Shown: positions 7,140 to 14,842 of the stretch, piece after piece
Numbering within the stretch: position 1 is the stretch's first letter
Layout: each line of letters opens with the position of its first letter
Source: DTU063 sp001512695
Lineage (GTDB): Bacteria > Bacillota > Thermosediminibacteria > Thermosediminibacterales > Tepidanaerobacteraceae
DNA length: 16,094 bases
Assembly: GCA_049658265.1 (NCBI GenBank)
Contig: JBASOM010000015.1
Span: forward strand, 1-16,094
Reading direction: 5' to 3'
Made by a program: the position numbers and the translations under genes
Notes under the pieces: model-generated
Seen by the model: the letters and a program-made list of their open reading frames with translations, nothing else
The model's database searches: none
Told to the model about the DNA's origin: nothing

Positions 7140-8192
7140 ATGACTGTTACTTTGGATGATTTTATACTAAATTTACTGTCTAACCCGGCCCTGGTCATTA
7201 CGGTAATCCTGACATTGGGGACCATTACGGTCAACGGATGGACCGACGCCCCAAATGCCATCGCCACCTGCATTTCTACCCGCTCCATCAGTCCCCAAGG
7301 CGCCATAATTATGGCAGCCATATTTAACTTCCTGGGCGTATTCGTCATGACAACGTACAACTCAAAGGTGGCAGAAACCATTTACAACATGGTTGACTTT
7401 GGAGGCGATGCCCACTATGCTTTAATCGCCCTTTGCGCTGCCATGTTCGCCATCGTGGTATGGGCAACCGCTGCCTGGTGGTTCGGCATACCCACCAGCG
7501 AAAGCCATGCTCTCATTGCTGGAATCAGCGGTGCTGCCATTGCTCTGCAGGGCGGCATACAGGGAATAAATTTTGACGAGTGGGTTAAGGTAATATACGG
7601 CCTGGGATTGTCCTTGTTTTTAGGATTTTTTTCGGGCTGGCTCGTTGTCAAGATCGTGGAATACATATTCAGGGGTTCTGACCGCAGAAAGACATACGGA
7701 TTCTTTAAAAATGCTCAAATACTCAGTGCAGCAGGCATGGCCTTTATGCACGGTGCCCAGGACGGCCAAAAATTCATGGGTGTCTTTATGCTGGGCGTAT
7801 TTCTCGCCCGGGGACAGGCTTCCGTTACAGAATTCGTGATACCCTTCTGGCTGATCGTGCTCTGTTCTTTGGTCATGGCCATGGGAACTTCCTTAGGCGG
7901 AATGCGCATAATTAAATCCGTGGGAATGGATATGGTAAAGTTTGAAACCTACCAGGGCTTTTCCGCTGACCTGGCCGGAGTTATTTGCTTGTTTCTCGCT
8001 TCCGTCTTTGGGCTTCCGGTCAGCACCACGCACACCAAGACAACCGCCATAATGGGAGTAGGTGCTGCGAGAAGAATATCCTCAGTAAATTGGGGAATAG
8101 TTAAAGAAATGATTATCGCCTGGGTTTTGACCTTTCCGGGATGCGGAATTATTAGCTTTTTGCTGGCACAAGTTTTTATGAGATTATTTTAA
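7140..8192 (+). CDS. pit: PiT-family inorganic phosphate transporter
   Basis: Integral membrane low-affinity phosphate (or metal-phosphate) symporter of the PHO4/PiT family. The two family signatures are present: NGWTDAPNAIATCISTRSIS near the N-terminus (a variant of the usual GANDxANA motif) and FGLPVSTTHTKTTAIMGVGA near the C-terminus, each in a hydrophobic context. About nine to ten membrane segments can be drawn in 350 residues. I choose the ATG at 7140 because GGAAGA stands about 8 bases before it; the TTG at 7125 has no ribosome site. The next gene encodes a DUF47 protein 27 bases downstream, the classical PiT partner. The substrate could also be sulfate or another oxyanion, but the DUF47 pairing favours phosphate. 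Confidence 0.9.
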   Translation: MTVTLDDFILNLLSNPALVITVILTLGTITVNGWTDAPNAIATCISTRSISPQGAIIMAAIFNFLGVFVMTTYNSKVAETIYNMVDFGGDAHYALIALCAAMFAIVVWATAAWWFGIPTSESHALIAGISGAAIALQGGIQGINFDEWVKVIYGLGLSLFLGFFSGWLVVKIVEYIFRGSDRRKTYGFFKNAQILSAAGMAFMHGAQDGQKFMGVFMLGVFLARGQASVTEFVIPFWLIVLCSLVMAMGTSLGGMRIIKSVGMDMVKFETYQGFSADLAGVICLFLASVFGLPVSTTHTKTTAIMGVGAARRISSVNWGIVKEMIIAWVLTFPGCGIISFLLAQVFMRLF

Positions 8193-8219
8193 TATAAAAA
8201 CATATAGATTGGGGAAGGC

Positions 8220-8846
8220 ATGATTATGCGCAAAAGAGACAATTATTATTTTGACACCTTTGTTGAATTGGTGGATTACTCCTGCAAAGCTGCAGACCTG
8301 TTAAATGAAATCGTCTCAAACTACGATGCCACGAACATAAAGGCAAAGATGGAAGAAATGCACAGTATCGAGCACAGCGCGGACGTGGCAAGGCACAAAA
8401 TGATGGGAAGACTTCTCAAAGAGTTCATCACACCCATTGATCGCGAAGACATCATGGCCATGGCAGATGCCATCGACACGGTAACCGACAGCATAGAAGA
8501 CGTATTGATGCGGCTGTACATGTACAATATCATTGAAGTTACGGAACATGCCCAAAAGTTGGCCGAGATTATTGCAAAGTGCTGTTATCTTCTAAAACAG
8601 GCCTTTGAAGAACTGCCCAATTTCCGCAAATCCAAAAAACTTCACGATCTAATCGTTGAAATCAACCGCCTGGAAGAAAGCGGAGATGCCCTTTATACCG
8701 AAGCAATAAGAGATCTTTACCTCAGCAGTAAATCTTATAAGGAAATAGTTGCCTGGGATAATACGTATCACTACATGGAAAAATGCTGTGACACCTGTGA
8801 AGACGTGTCCGATGTCATTGAAAATATCATTATGAAGAATACCTAA
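8220..8846 (+). CDS. DUF47 / PhoU-like PiT accessory protein
   Basis: A 208-residue all-helical protein of the DUF47 family (PhoU-like, as in B. subtilis YkaA next to Pit). Recognisable are FITPIDREDIMAMADAIDTV (about 61-80), a helix SIEDVLMRLYMYNI, and a C-terminal DNTYHYMEKCCDTCEDVSDV (about 180-199) with acidic and cysteine residues. Family members modulate PiT activity; direct function here is inferred. It is in one operon with the transporter. GGGGAAGG precedes two possible ATGs, at 8220 and 8226. The spacing is slightly better for 8226, which would remove two residues. Convergent transcription with the next gene ends at the shared hairpin. Confidence 0.9.
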   Translation: MIMRKRDNYYFDTFVELVDYSCKAADLLNEIVSNYDATNIKAKMEEMHSIEHSADVARHKMMGRLLKEFITPIDREDIMAMADAIDTVTDSIEDVLMRLYMYNIIEVTEHAQKLAEIIAKCCYLLKQAFEELPNFRKSKKLHDLIVEINRLEESGDALYTEAIRDLYLSSKSYKEIVAWDNTYHYMEKCCDTCEDVSDVIENIIMKNT

Positions 8847-8931
8847 AAATGGAATTAAAGGGACATATGTTTTTAAAATGTGGAAGGCTTAACTAGACGT
8901 TAATCTTATTCTCGGAATTTGGCTACTCTAA

Positions 8932-8966
8932 AAACGGCTTAGGGGAATTATACCCCTAAGCCGTTT
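8932..8966. terminator. Bidirectional terminator between the DUF47 gene and ulaE
   Basis: A perfect 14-bp stem (AAACGGCTTAGGGG at 8932-8945 with its complement at 8953-8966) has a 7-base loop. On the minus strand it is followed by TTTTT, a good terminator for the epimerase operon; its stop codon lies inside the stem. On the plus strand the tail is weaker (TTTAATTATG). The stretch 8847-8931 holds no gene. Confidence 0.85.
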
Positions 8967-9798
8967 AATTATGTATTGTTAGCTTTGCTCTTTGCATAGC
9001 TTCATTTACTTTATTCCATAAAAACTCATTAGCATTTTTAATTATCTCGCGATAATTCTTTTCACCTTGATGCCAGAATTCCCCGGTGAACATCCTCACA
9101 CCTTGTTCTAATAACTTTTCAATGCAAGTTGTGTACTCTGTATGACCTGTTCCGAAATCCATATTTCTAAATATGCCTGGAGCAGTTTCTTTCAGATGGG
9201 CAGCAAATATATGACCTCTACCCGCATTTATCTCCTTAGTTATGTCTATATTATACAAAACACAAGCATTTTTCAAATTGCCTATGTCCGGATAGATGCC
9301 TAAATATGGCGAATTTATATACTTAACATAGAACATTGACTTTGAAATAGTATTCATAAATTCAGTTTCCATAGTCTCAAAGCCCAAAACTATACCATAA
9401 GATGCCGCCATATCAGTAACTTTCCTTAGGTTTTCTAAAAAGAATTCTTTACTTTTTTCATCACTTTTCTCATAATAGACATCATATCCAGCAAGTTGAA
9501 TAATCCTAATGCCTAACTCACCGGAAAACTCCAGGGCTTTTCCCATTATTTCAATACTTTTGTCTCTTTTGCTTTTTTCATGGCTACCAAGCGGGTACCT
9601 TCTATGAGCACTTAAACACATGGTTTTTATGTGAAAACTCTCTGCTTCCATAGCATGTTTTATTTTCAACAATTCTTGTTTTGTATAATCAAGTCTCGCT
9701 AATTTCTCATCTGTTTCGTCTATACTTATTTCCAAATAATCAAAACCAGTTTCTTTAGATAATCTGAGTTTTTCCTGTATACTTAAATTATCCGGCAT
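8965..9798 (-). CDS. ulaE: L-ribulose-5-phosphate 3-epimerase (L-xylulose-5-P epimerase), UlaE family
   Basis: TIM-barrel epimerase interconverting L-xylulose-5-phosphate and L-ribulose-5-phosphate. It matches E. coli UlaE/SgbU closely, with blocks ISIDETDEKLARLD, MCLSAHRRYPLGS, IRIIQLAGYDVYY, YPDIGNL and AAHLKET. Likely metal and catalytic residues are E141, D171, H201 and E240 (numbered from the ATG at 9798). The conserved N-terminal strand (VNIGIYEKAMP) is encoded upstream of that ATG in the same frame (9825-9796), but no ATG, GTG or TTG precedes it before the araD stop. Either it starts at an ATT (9819-9817, GGGG five bases upstream), or one base is missing in the GGGG run next to the ATG at 9830, or the annotated short form is made. 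The gene is AT-rich relative to the flanks and follows araD directly. Confidence 0.88.
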   Translation of the reverse strand: MPDNLSIQEKLRLSKETGFDYLEISIDETDEKLARLDYTKQELLKIKHAMEAESFHIKTMCLSAHRRYPLGSHEKSKRDKSIEIMGKALEFSGELGIRIIQLAGYDVYYEKSDEKSKEFFLENLRKVTDMAASYGIVLGFETMETEFMNTISKSMFYVKYINSPYLGIYPDIGNLKNACVLYNIDITKEINAGRGHIFAAHLKETAPGIFRNMDFGTGHTEYTTCIEKLLEQGVRMFTGEFWHQGEKNYREIIKNANEFLWNKVNEAMQRAKLTIHN

Positions 9799-9834
9799 TG
9801 CTTTTTCGTAAATTCCAATATTTACCCCATTTCT

Positions 9835-10533
9835 TCACCCACTTATCTGCCCATAGTAAGAATCCTTACCATGCTTTCGCAAATAATGTCTATCTAATAA
9901 ATCTTGTTGCATTCTTTCATCTTTTGCGATTGCTATACCATGCCATGCCATAAAGGCTATTTCTTCTAATATTACTGAATTCCGAACAGCTTCTTCCGGA
10001 GAATTTCCAAAAACGAAAGGCCCATGATTTGCAACCAACACTGCAGGTATTTTCATAGGATTAATTCTCCGTTTATGCAAAGTTTCAATTATAACCTTAC
10101 CTGTTTCAAGTTCATATTCTCCATTTATCTCTTCCCTAGTCATTTCTCTTGTACAAGGAATATCTCCATAAAAATAATCCCCGTGAGTTGTCCCAAGTGC
10201 CGGTATATCCATTTTACTTTGGGCCATTATAGTGGCCCATTTCGAATGGGTGTGCGCAATTCCCCATATATTATCAAAGTTTCTATATAATTCTAAGTGG
10301 GTTGGTGTGTCACTTGACGGCCTTAGTTCTCCTTCAACTACATTGCCATCTATGTCAAGTACAACCATATCATCTACTGCCATCTCTTCATACTCTACTC
10401 CTGAAGGTTTAATCACAATATATTTTCTACTCCTGTCTATGCCGGAAACATTACCCCATGTAAATGTTATAAGATTATGCTTAGGCAACAATAAATTTGC
10501 TTCAAAAACCTGCAACTTTAATTCGTCTAACAC
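9835..10533 (-). CDS. araD: L-ribulose-5-phosphate 4-epimerase (AraD/UlaF/SgbE)
   Basis: Class II aldolase-fold, metal-dependent epimerase converting L-ribulose-5-phosphate to D-xylulose-5-phosphate, the exit to the pentose phosphate pathway. With the start at GTG (10533-10531) the protein has 232 residues and aligns from the first residue with E. coli AraD (231). GGAGG is 9 bases upstream, whereas it abuts the ATG at 10542. Metal and catalytic residues are present: D76, H95 and H97 in IAHTHSKWA, D120 in TTHGDYFYG, and H170 in LVANHGPF. The C-terminus HYLRKHGKDSYYGQ is the family end. It starts 1 base after the upstream stop codon and its own stop abuts ulaE, so the three genes form one tight operon. 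Because ulaE is its partner, the pathway is likely L-ascorbate, L-xylulose or L-lyxose use rather than arabinose. The symbol could equally be ulaF. Confidence 0.93.
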   Translation of the reverse strand: MLDELKLQVFEANLLLPKHNLITFTWGNVSGIDRSRKYIVIKPSGVEYEEMAVDDMVVLDIDGNVVEGELRPSSDTPTHLELYRNFDNIWGIAHTHSKWATIMAQSKMDIPALGTTHGDYFYGDIPCTREMTREEINGEYELETGKVIIETLHKRRINPMKIPAVLVANHGPFVFGNSPEEAVRNSVILEEIAFMAWHGIAIAKDERMQQDLLDRHYLRKHGKDSYYGQISG

Positions 10534-10534
10534 A

Positions 10535-10990
10535 TCAATCATCCTCCACAATATATACACAGGCTTCATGAATGCTGTTATTTGCAGTTATAATAAAATC
10601 TTTATTAACACCATTAACAACTGAAATATTGGCAGGCCCTCTTCCCTTATCTAGAATAACAGTTTCATATTCGCCATCTCTATACTGAACCATGAAAAGT
10701 TCTGCATCTTTCCTTCTGGCACCACCTATAAAGGTTTTTTTCCCTCTAATTTGACCTCCCCAAACTACATGCAAAAACTCTGTTTCATTTGGATATTCAT
10801 AAATTGCTTTGTATTCGCCGTCAATTTTTTTATAAATCCTAAACTTTGCACCATGAAATGGTTCTATAGTTGCCAGTTCATCTATCCCATAGCCATCTAT
10901 ATCACAAATCCCTATATCGCTAATTGGCTTTTTGATTATATGTTCGATGTTCCATTCTTTATAGTTTTGATATGGGGTTAACTTCCCCAA
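10535..10990 (-). pseudogene. FG-GAP/VCBS-repeat-like protein, 5' end missing
   Basis: An open frame of about 150 residues with repeat-like blocks such as ISDIGICDIDGYGIDELATI and later PANISVVNGVNKDFIITANN, resembling FG-GAP/VCBS propeller blades with Asp-rich loops. The only start is a TTG at 10990 without a ribosome site, and the frame is closed by a TGA at 11020-11018. The N-terminal part of the protein and its promoter appear to be lost. Immediately upstream, on the opposite strand, lies an equally truncated DeoR gene, so the break is probably shared. The stop (10537-10535) is 1 base from the araD start. Family assignment is moderate; its role in sugar use is unknown. It could also be an intact small gene with an unusual start, but the missing ribosome site argues against that. 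Confidence 0.6.
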
Positions 10991-11205
10991 ATTTAGATGA
11001 AGTAGCTGTGAATCAGCTCATGTTAACCAGAGTTACAGAAGGTGTAATAGTAGTGGCTGAAAGTGGCAAATTAGGCATTAATAATACTTTTATATCGGGA
11101 AATATTTCAGATATTACCATGTTGATAACCGACTGTGATGCAGATAGAAGATTTATAGAAAAATTAGAAGATATGGGAGTGAGGGTTATATTAACAGAGT
11201 ACTGA
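10972..11205 (+). pseudogene. DeoR-family transcriptional regulator, C-terminal fragment
   Basis: About 75 residues that match only the end of the effector-binding domain of DeoR-type sugar-operon repressors: LDEVAVNQLML, VIVVAESGKLG, DITMLITDCDA and FIEKLEDMGVRVILTEY. Intact members have about 250 residues with an N-terminal winged helix, all of which is missing. The ATG at 10972 has no ribosome site and lies at the junction. The regulator probably once controlled the epimerase operon that diverges from it. A terminator follows at 11227. Confidence 0.75.
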
Positions 11206-11226
11206 TACAGAAAACTTAATAAAAAA

Positions 11227-11268
11227 GAAAAAGGCCTAGAGGAATCTATCTTCCTCTAAGCCTTTTTT
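11227..11268. terminator. Bidirectional terminator after the DeoR fragment and the TRAP permease
   Basis: Arms AAGGCCTAGAGGAA (11231-11244) and TTCCTCTAAGCCTT (11251-11264) pair with one mismatch and a 6-base loop, extended by A/T pairs. The plus-strand tail is T7 and the minus-strand tail TTTTTCTTTTTT. It starts 8 bases beyond the permease stop and serves both convergent transcripts. Confidence 0.85.
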
Positions 11269-11276
11269 TGTCGTAT

Positions 11277-13223
11277 TTATTGTACCTTAAGCAGTGCAGC
11301 CTTTCTTCTTTGCATTATATATCCGATAGCCAAAAGCGAAAAGCCCACTATATCCGTTTGAAGTCCCGGAATCACGAGCAATAAGCCGCCTACGAAAAAG
11401 ATTACCCTTTCAATAACCGTTAAATCCATTAGGAAGAATCCTTCCATACCTGCTCCTACTCCAATAATACCGACAATAGCAGTTATACTCATCAAGATCA
11501 TATCCACTGCATTCACATCTATCAGCAGCAGTGAAGGGTTGTATACGAAAATGTACGGCACCAGGAATGCCGCAATGGCCAGTTTTGTTGCCTGTATACC
11601 CGTCTTCAGCGGGTTTGCCTTTGCAATACCAGCCCCTACAAAGGCCGCTAGCGCTACAGGCGGTGTCACGTCTGCAATGATGCCGAAATAGAAGACAAAC
11701 ATATGGGCTGCTAAAACAGGGACATCCATCATAATAAGGGCCGGGGCCGCTATGGTTGACGTGATTACGTAGTTTGCCGTTGTAGGCACGCCCATTCCCA
11801 AAATAATTGAAGTTAACATGGTAAACACAAGTGTAAGGAAAAGCTTGCCATCTGCAATATCGACCAAAACCGAGCCGAGTCTTAGACCCAGACCTGTAAG
11901 TGTCACAACACCTACAATAATACCGGCACAAGCCGTTGCGGCAACCACGCCCAAAGCACCTCTGGCACCTTTCTCCAGTCCCTCAACAATATCAAAAAAG
12001 CTGATGCGGGTATTTTTCTTTAGCATGGCACATCCTATTGTAAGTACTATTGCAACAAGGGCTGCCCTCATTGGAGTATAACCCTTTGCTAAAAGGTATA
12101 TCAATGCAATAAGTGGAACTAAAAGATGGCCCCTCTCCTTAAGCACATCGCCAATCTTTGGCAGCTCATCTCGAGACATTCCCCTAAGGCCTAAGCGCTT
12201 AGCCTCAAAGTGAACTTGAGTCCACACTCCAAAATAGTACAAGAGTGAGGGGATTATGGCAGCCGTTACTATTCTAAAGTAAGGTAGCCCTATGAATTCT
12301 GCCATGAGAAAGGCTGCTGCACCCATTATAGGGGGCATAAGCTGACCTCCGGTAGAAGCTGTAGCTTCTACCGCACCGGCAAACTCAGGTTTGTATCCCA
12401 ATTTTTTCATCATGGGAATGGTAAAACTTCCCGAACCTGCCGTATTTGCCACGGAGCTTCCCGATACGGTTCCTTCCAGGGCAGATGCTATAACTGCTAC
12501 CTTGGCCGGCCCTCCTGCCGCCCAGCCTGCAACGGCATTAGAAAGATCTATGAAAAGCTGGCCCAAGCCGGTTTTCTCCAAAAAAGCACCGAACAGAATA
12601 AAAAGGAATATAAAGGTTGATGACACACCCAGGGGTATGCCAAAGATTCCCTCAGTGGTGTAAAAGAGATGCTGGACCAGGGTTGGAAGATCAGCTCCCC
12701 TGTGAGCAAGGACGCCCGGAAGCTGCCTTCCGTAAAGGGCGTATACTAAAAACAATATTGCCACACACACCATGGGTATACCTACCACTCTTCTAACTGC
12801 TTCAAGTATTAAAAGTATAGCTATGATTCCAACGATGTAGTCGGTAGTAGTGACAAGACCCGCTCTCATTACCAGCTGCTTGTAAAATACAACGATGTAC
12901 AGTGGCGCTGCAGCCCCTAAGATGGCAAAGACGACATCGATGGGATGTATCTTGTCTCTCGGCCAACTAACTCTTGCCGGATACAGGAGATATATCAGGC
13001 ATAAGGCAAAGGCAAGGTGTATGGCCCTTTGCAACATGGCGTCTAGAGTGCCAAAAGCTGCGGTGTAAACTTGAAATACAGAAAAGGTTATTGCAATAGC
13101 GGCTATTAGTTTAGCAAAAAAGCCAGTTAAAACTCGGTAATCTGACTCCTTGTCAACTTTTCGAAGAAACTCTTCACTTACCACTTCTGCTTGTTCAAAT
13201 TCGTTATCTTTGATTTCCGTCAT
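11277..13223 (-). CDS. TAXI-type TRAP transporter fused permease (4TM/12TM)
   Basis: Integral membrane subunit of a TRAP transporter in which the small (4TM) and large (12TM, DctM) components are fused, the arrangement used with TAXI receptors. The 648-residue length is normal for the fusion. The N-terminal 35 residues are cytosolic and acidic, followed by many hydrophobic segments. The DctM signature is clear: EGTVSGSSVANTAGSGSFTI, then EATASTGGQLMPPIMGAAAF, and a second repeat-like block LGMGVPTTANYVITSTIAAP with DVTPPVALAAFVGAGIAKA. It is the last gene of the operon, 3 bases after the DUF1850 stop. Its ribosome site is weak, so it probably depends on translational coupling. The substrate is unknown; relatives carry C4-dicarboxylates, glutamate or other organic acids, driven by a cation gradient. 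Confidence 0.93.
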   Translation of the reverse strand: MTEIKDNEFEQAEVVSEEFLRKVDKESDYRVLTGFFAKLIAAIAITFSVFQVYTAAFGTLDAMLQRAIHLAFALCLIYLLYPARVSWPRDKIHPIDVVFAILGAAAPLYIVVFYKQLVMRAGLVTTTDYIVGIIAILLILEAVRRVVGIPMVCVAILFLVYALYGRQLPGVLAHRGADLPTLVQHLFYTTEGIFGIPLGVSSTFIFLFILFGAFLEKTGLGQLFIDLSNAVAGWAAGGPAKVAVIASALEGTVSGSSVANTAGSGSFTIPMMKKLGYKPEFAGAVEATASTGGQLMPPIMGAAAFLMAEFIGLPYFRIVTAAIIPSLLYYFGVWTQVHFEAKRLGLRGMSRDELPKIGDVLKERGHLLVPLIALIYLLAKGYTPMRAALVAIVLTIGCAMLKKNTRISFFDIVEGLEKGARGALGVVAATACAGIIVGVVTLTGLGLRLGSVLVDIADGKLFLTLVFTMLTSIILGMGVPTTANYVITSTIAAPALIMMDVPVLAAHMFVFYFGIIADVTPPVALAAFVGAGIAKANPLKTGIQATKLAIAAFLVPYIFVYNPSLLLIDVNAVDMILMSITAIVGIIGVGAGMEGFFLMDLTVIERVIFFVGGLLLVIPGLQTDIVGFSLLAIGYIMQRRKAALLKVQ

Positions 13224-13226
13224 TTC

Positions 13227-13742
13227 TCACTCAGTCCCTTCCATCGTGAAATTGTTACGCCTTCCAAGTATCCACCTGTCAGCAGCCGTAATTTTCACAA
13301 GGTCATCCGGGTCCACAATAGACAGTAAGGGATAAGTATTTTCTCCAACGATAATGGTATGCTTTGGAATAGGCGAAACCAGTATGGGAATGGAAGTAAA
13401 TTCTCTATTCATGCCTGTCAGCTTGAACTTGCCCTGTTCATTTGTAAACTTCCCCTCTTCTTCCGTAAAAGGGAGCCCCACTCCCAAAGAAGAGTAAGTG
13501 GTTTCCGTTAGGATTAACCTGTTGTCCTCGCATATTTCAAAGACCTCGTATACAGGTGTTTTCTGCACCGAGTGTATAAAACTTATTGTGAATTTTTTCT
13601 GTGGAACCGCGATTATTTTTTTGATATTCTTCCCTTCAGCTTCTATAATTAAAACCTTCGTATTTACTAGTCTATAATTAACAAAAAAAAATAGCAATGC
13701 CGCTGTGACCAGTATTGCAAAAAATTTTAAAGATTTTTTCAT
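13227..13742 (-). CDS. DUF1850 protein of the TAXI-TRAP transporter operon
   Basis: A 171-residue protein with an N-terminal membrane or signal segment (about 7-26) and a probable extracellular domain. The motif SFIHSVQKTPVYEVFEI (about 53-69) is the family hallmark of DUF1850, which regularly sits between the TAXI receptor and the fused permease. Its function is unknown; a role in presenting ligand to the permease is speculation. The ATG lies 36 bases after a very strong AAAGGAGG, and the interval is occupied by a hairpin that would bring the two to an effective 8-base spacing when folded. Its stop is 3 bases before the permease ATG. Confidence 0.85.
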   Translation of the reverse strand: MKKSLKFFAILVTAALLFFFVNYRLVNTKVLIIEAEGKNIKKIIAVPQKKFTISFIHSVQKTPVYEVFEICEDNRLILTETTYSSLGVGLPFTEEEGKFTNEQGKFKLTGMNREFTSIPILVSPIPKHTIIVGENTYPLLSIVDPDDLVKITAADRWILGRRNNFTMEGTE

Positions 13743-13747
13743 AAAAG

Positions 13748-13775
13748 CTGAGCATTGGATTGCTCCAATGCTCAG
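13748..13775 (-). promoter_or_regulatory. Hairpin between Shine-Dalgarno sequence and start codon of the DUF1850 gene
   Basis: A perfect 11-bp stem (CTGAGCATTGG with its complement, 6-base loop) stands between AGGAGG (13784-13779) and the ATG (13742-13740). Three bases separate the ribosome site from the stem and five (CTTTT) separate the stem from ATG. It could bridge the ribosome site to the start, protect the receptor mRNA, or act as a partial terminator lowering permease output. These roles are inferred. Confidence 0.7.
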
Positions 13776-13787
13776 TTACCTCCTTTA

Positions 13788-14786
13788 TTATAGCTCATCA
13801 AAATACTTCTGGGCGCCTGGGTGAAGTTCTATAGGCATACCTTCGGTGCCTGTTTCAGGTTTTATAAGTTCACCTACAGAGTGAGCTGCTTTAATTCTAT
13901 CAAGATTGTCATACATCTGTTTTACGAGGTTGTAAGCCAGATCCTCGTCCATGTCACTTTTTACTGCCAGCATCGCCTGAACAGCAACGGTTTGGATATC
14001 TTCATCTACACCGCTGTAGGTGCCAGCAGGTATAGTAATTTTTGTATAATATGGATATTCATTCATCAGTTTTTCGATTAAATCATCATCTAAGGAAATC
14101 AATTGTAGGTTATGCTGAGCCGCTATATCCGTAACGGCTGCTGTGGGGAATCCTGCAGTTAAAAAAGCTGCATCGACATTGCCGTCTTTGAGGTTGTTGG
14201 AAGCTTCTGCAAAGGATAGGTACTGTTCAGTAATGTCGTCATAAGTAATTCCTGCAGCATTAAGAATCTGCCTTGCATTAGCCTCAGCGCCACTTCCTGC
14301 CGCGCCTACCGCAACTCTCTTGCCTTTGAGGTCAGCAACGGAATTGATTCCCTTGTTTGCTAGAGTGACCAACTGAACTGTTTCGGGATACAAAATGGCA
14401 AGGCCCCTTATGTCCTCATATTTCTCTTCAAAAAGCTCCACGCCATTTGCCGCATAATAAGTTATGTCATTTTGAACCATGATGATATCGGCTTTGCCTT
14501 CCTTCAACAGGTTGATATTTGCAACTGATGCACCCGTGCTTTGAGCTGTAGAATTGACTCCGGGTATGTTCTTATTCCAAATTTCAGAGAGTGCTCCGCC
14601 TAATGGATAGTAGGTCCCGGCCGTTCCGCCCGTGGCAATATTCAAGAATATTTGCTCCTGTGGTTTTGCCTCTTCTTCCTCCCCACCATTTTCCGGTGCA
14701 GGAGTGCTTTTTTCTCCGCCACAGCCGGCCAGCATCACCAGGATTAGCACAGCAGCAAGTGCTAGGGCTAACACTTTTTTACTCAT
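13788..14786 (-). CDS. TAXI-family TRAP transporter solute-binding lipoprotein
   Basis: Extracytoplasmic receptor that delivers solute to the fused permease. Residues 1-22 are a lipoprotein signal peptide ending in the lipobox LAGC (Cys22), followed by an acidic linker (about 24-44). The mature domain opens with NIATGGTAGTYYPLGGALSEIWNK, here seen as the TAXI signature GGTAGTYYPLGGALS, and continues with blocks ADIIMVQNDITYYAANG and LKGKRVAVGAAGSGAEANAR. The length of 332 is typical. The ATG has AAGGGGG 7 bases upstream and is the first gene of the operon, with a good promoter at 14843-14872. The substrate cannot be deduced; glutamate and other organic acids are known for the family. Confidence 0.94.
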   Translation of the reverse strand: MSKKVLALALAAVLILVMLAGCGGEKSTPAPENGGEEEEAKPQEQIFLNIATGGTAGTYYPLGGALSEIWNKNIPGVNSTAQSTGASVANINLLKEGKADIIMVQNDITYYAANGVELFEEKYEDIRGLAILYPETVQLVTLANKGINSVADLKGKRVAVGAAGSGAEANARQILNAAGITYDDITEQYLSFAEASNNLKDGNVDAAFLTAGFPTAAVTDIAAQHNLQLISLDDDLIEKLMNEYPYYTKITIPAGTYSGVDEDIQTVAVQAMLAVKSDMDEDLAYNLVKQMYDNLDRIKAAHSVGELIKPETGTEGMPIELHPGAQKYFDEL

Positions 14787-14842
14787 GATTAATCCCCCTT
14801 TAAATTAATTTATTATTTTTTGTAGGTGAACATAACGAAAAA

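Noticed and set aside
10534..10569. Longer araD product starting with MKPVYILWRM.
   Set aside because: It would overlap the upstream frame, its ribosome site is absent, and the E. coli AraD N-terminus aligns from the GTG at 10533.
11410..11931. Cys- and Tyr-rich frame of 173 codons on the same strand as the TRAP permease.
   Set aside because: It lies wholly within the permease gene in another frame; its composition is an artefact of the codons for hydrophobic residues.
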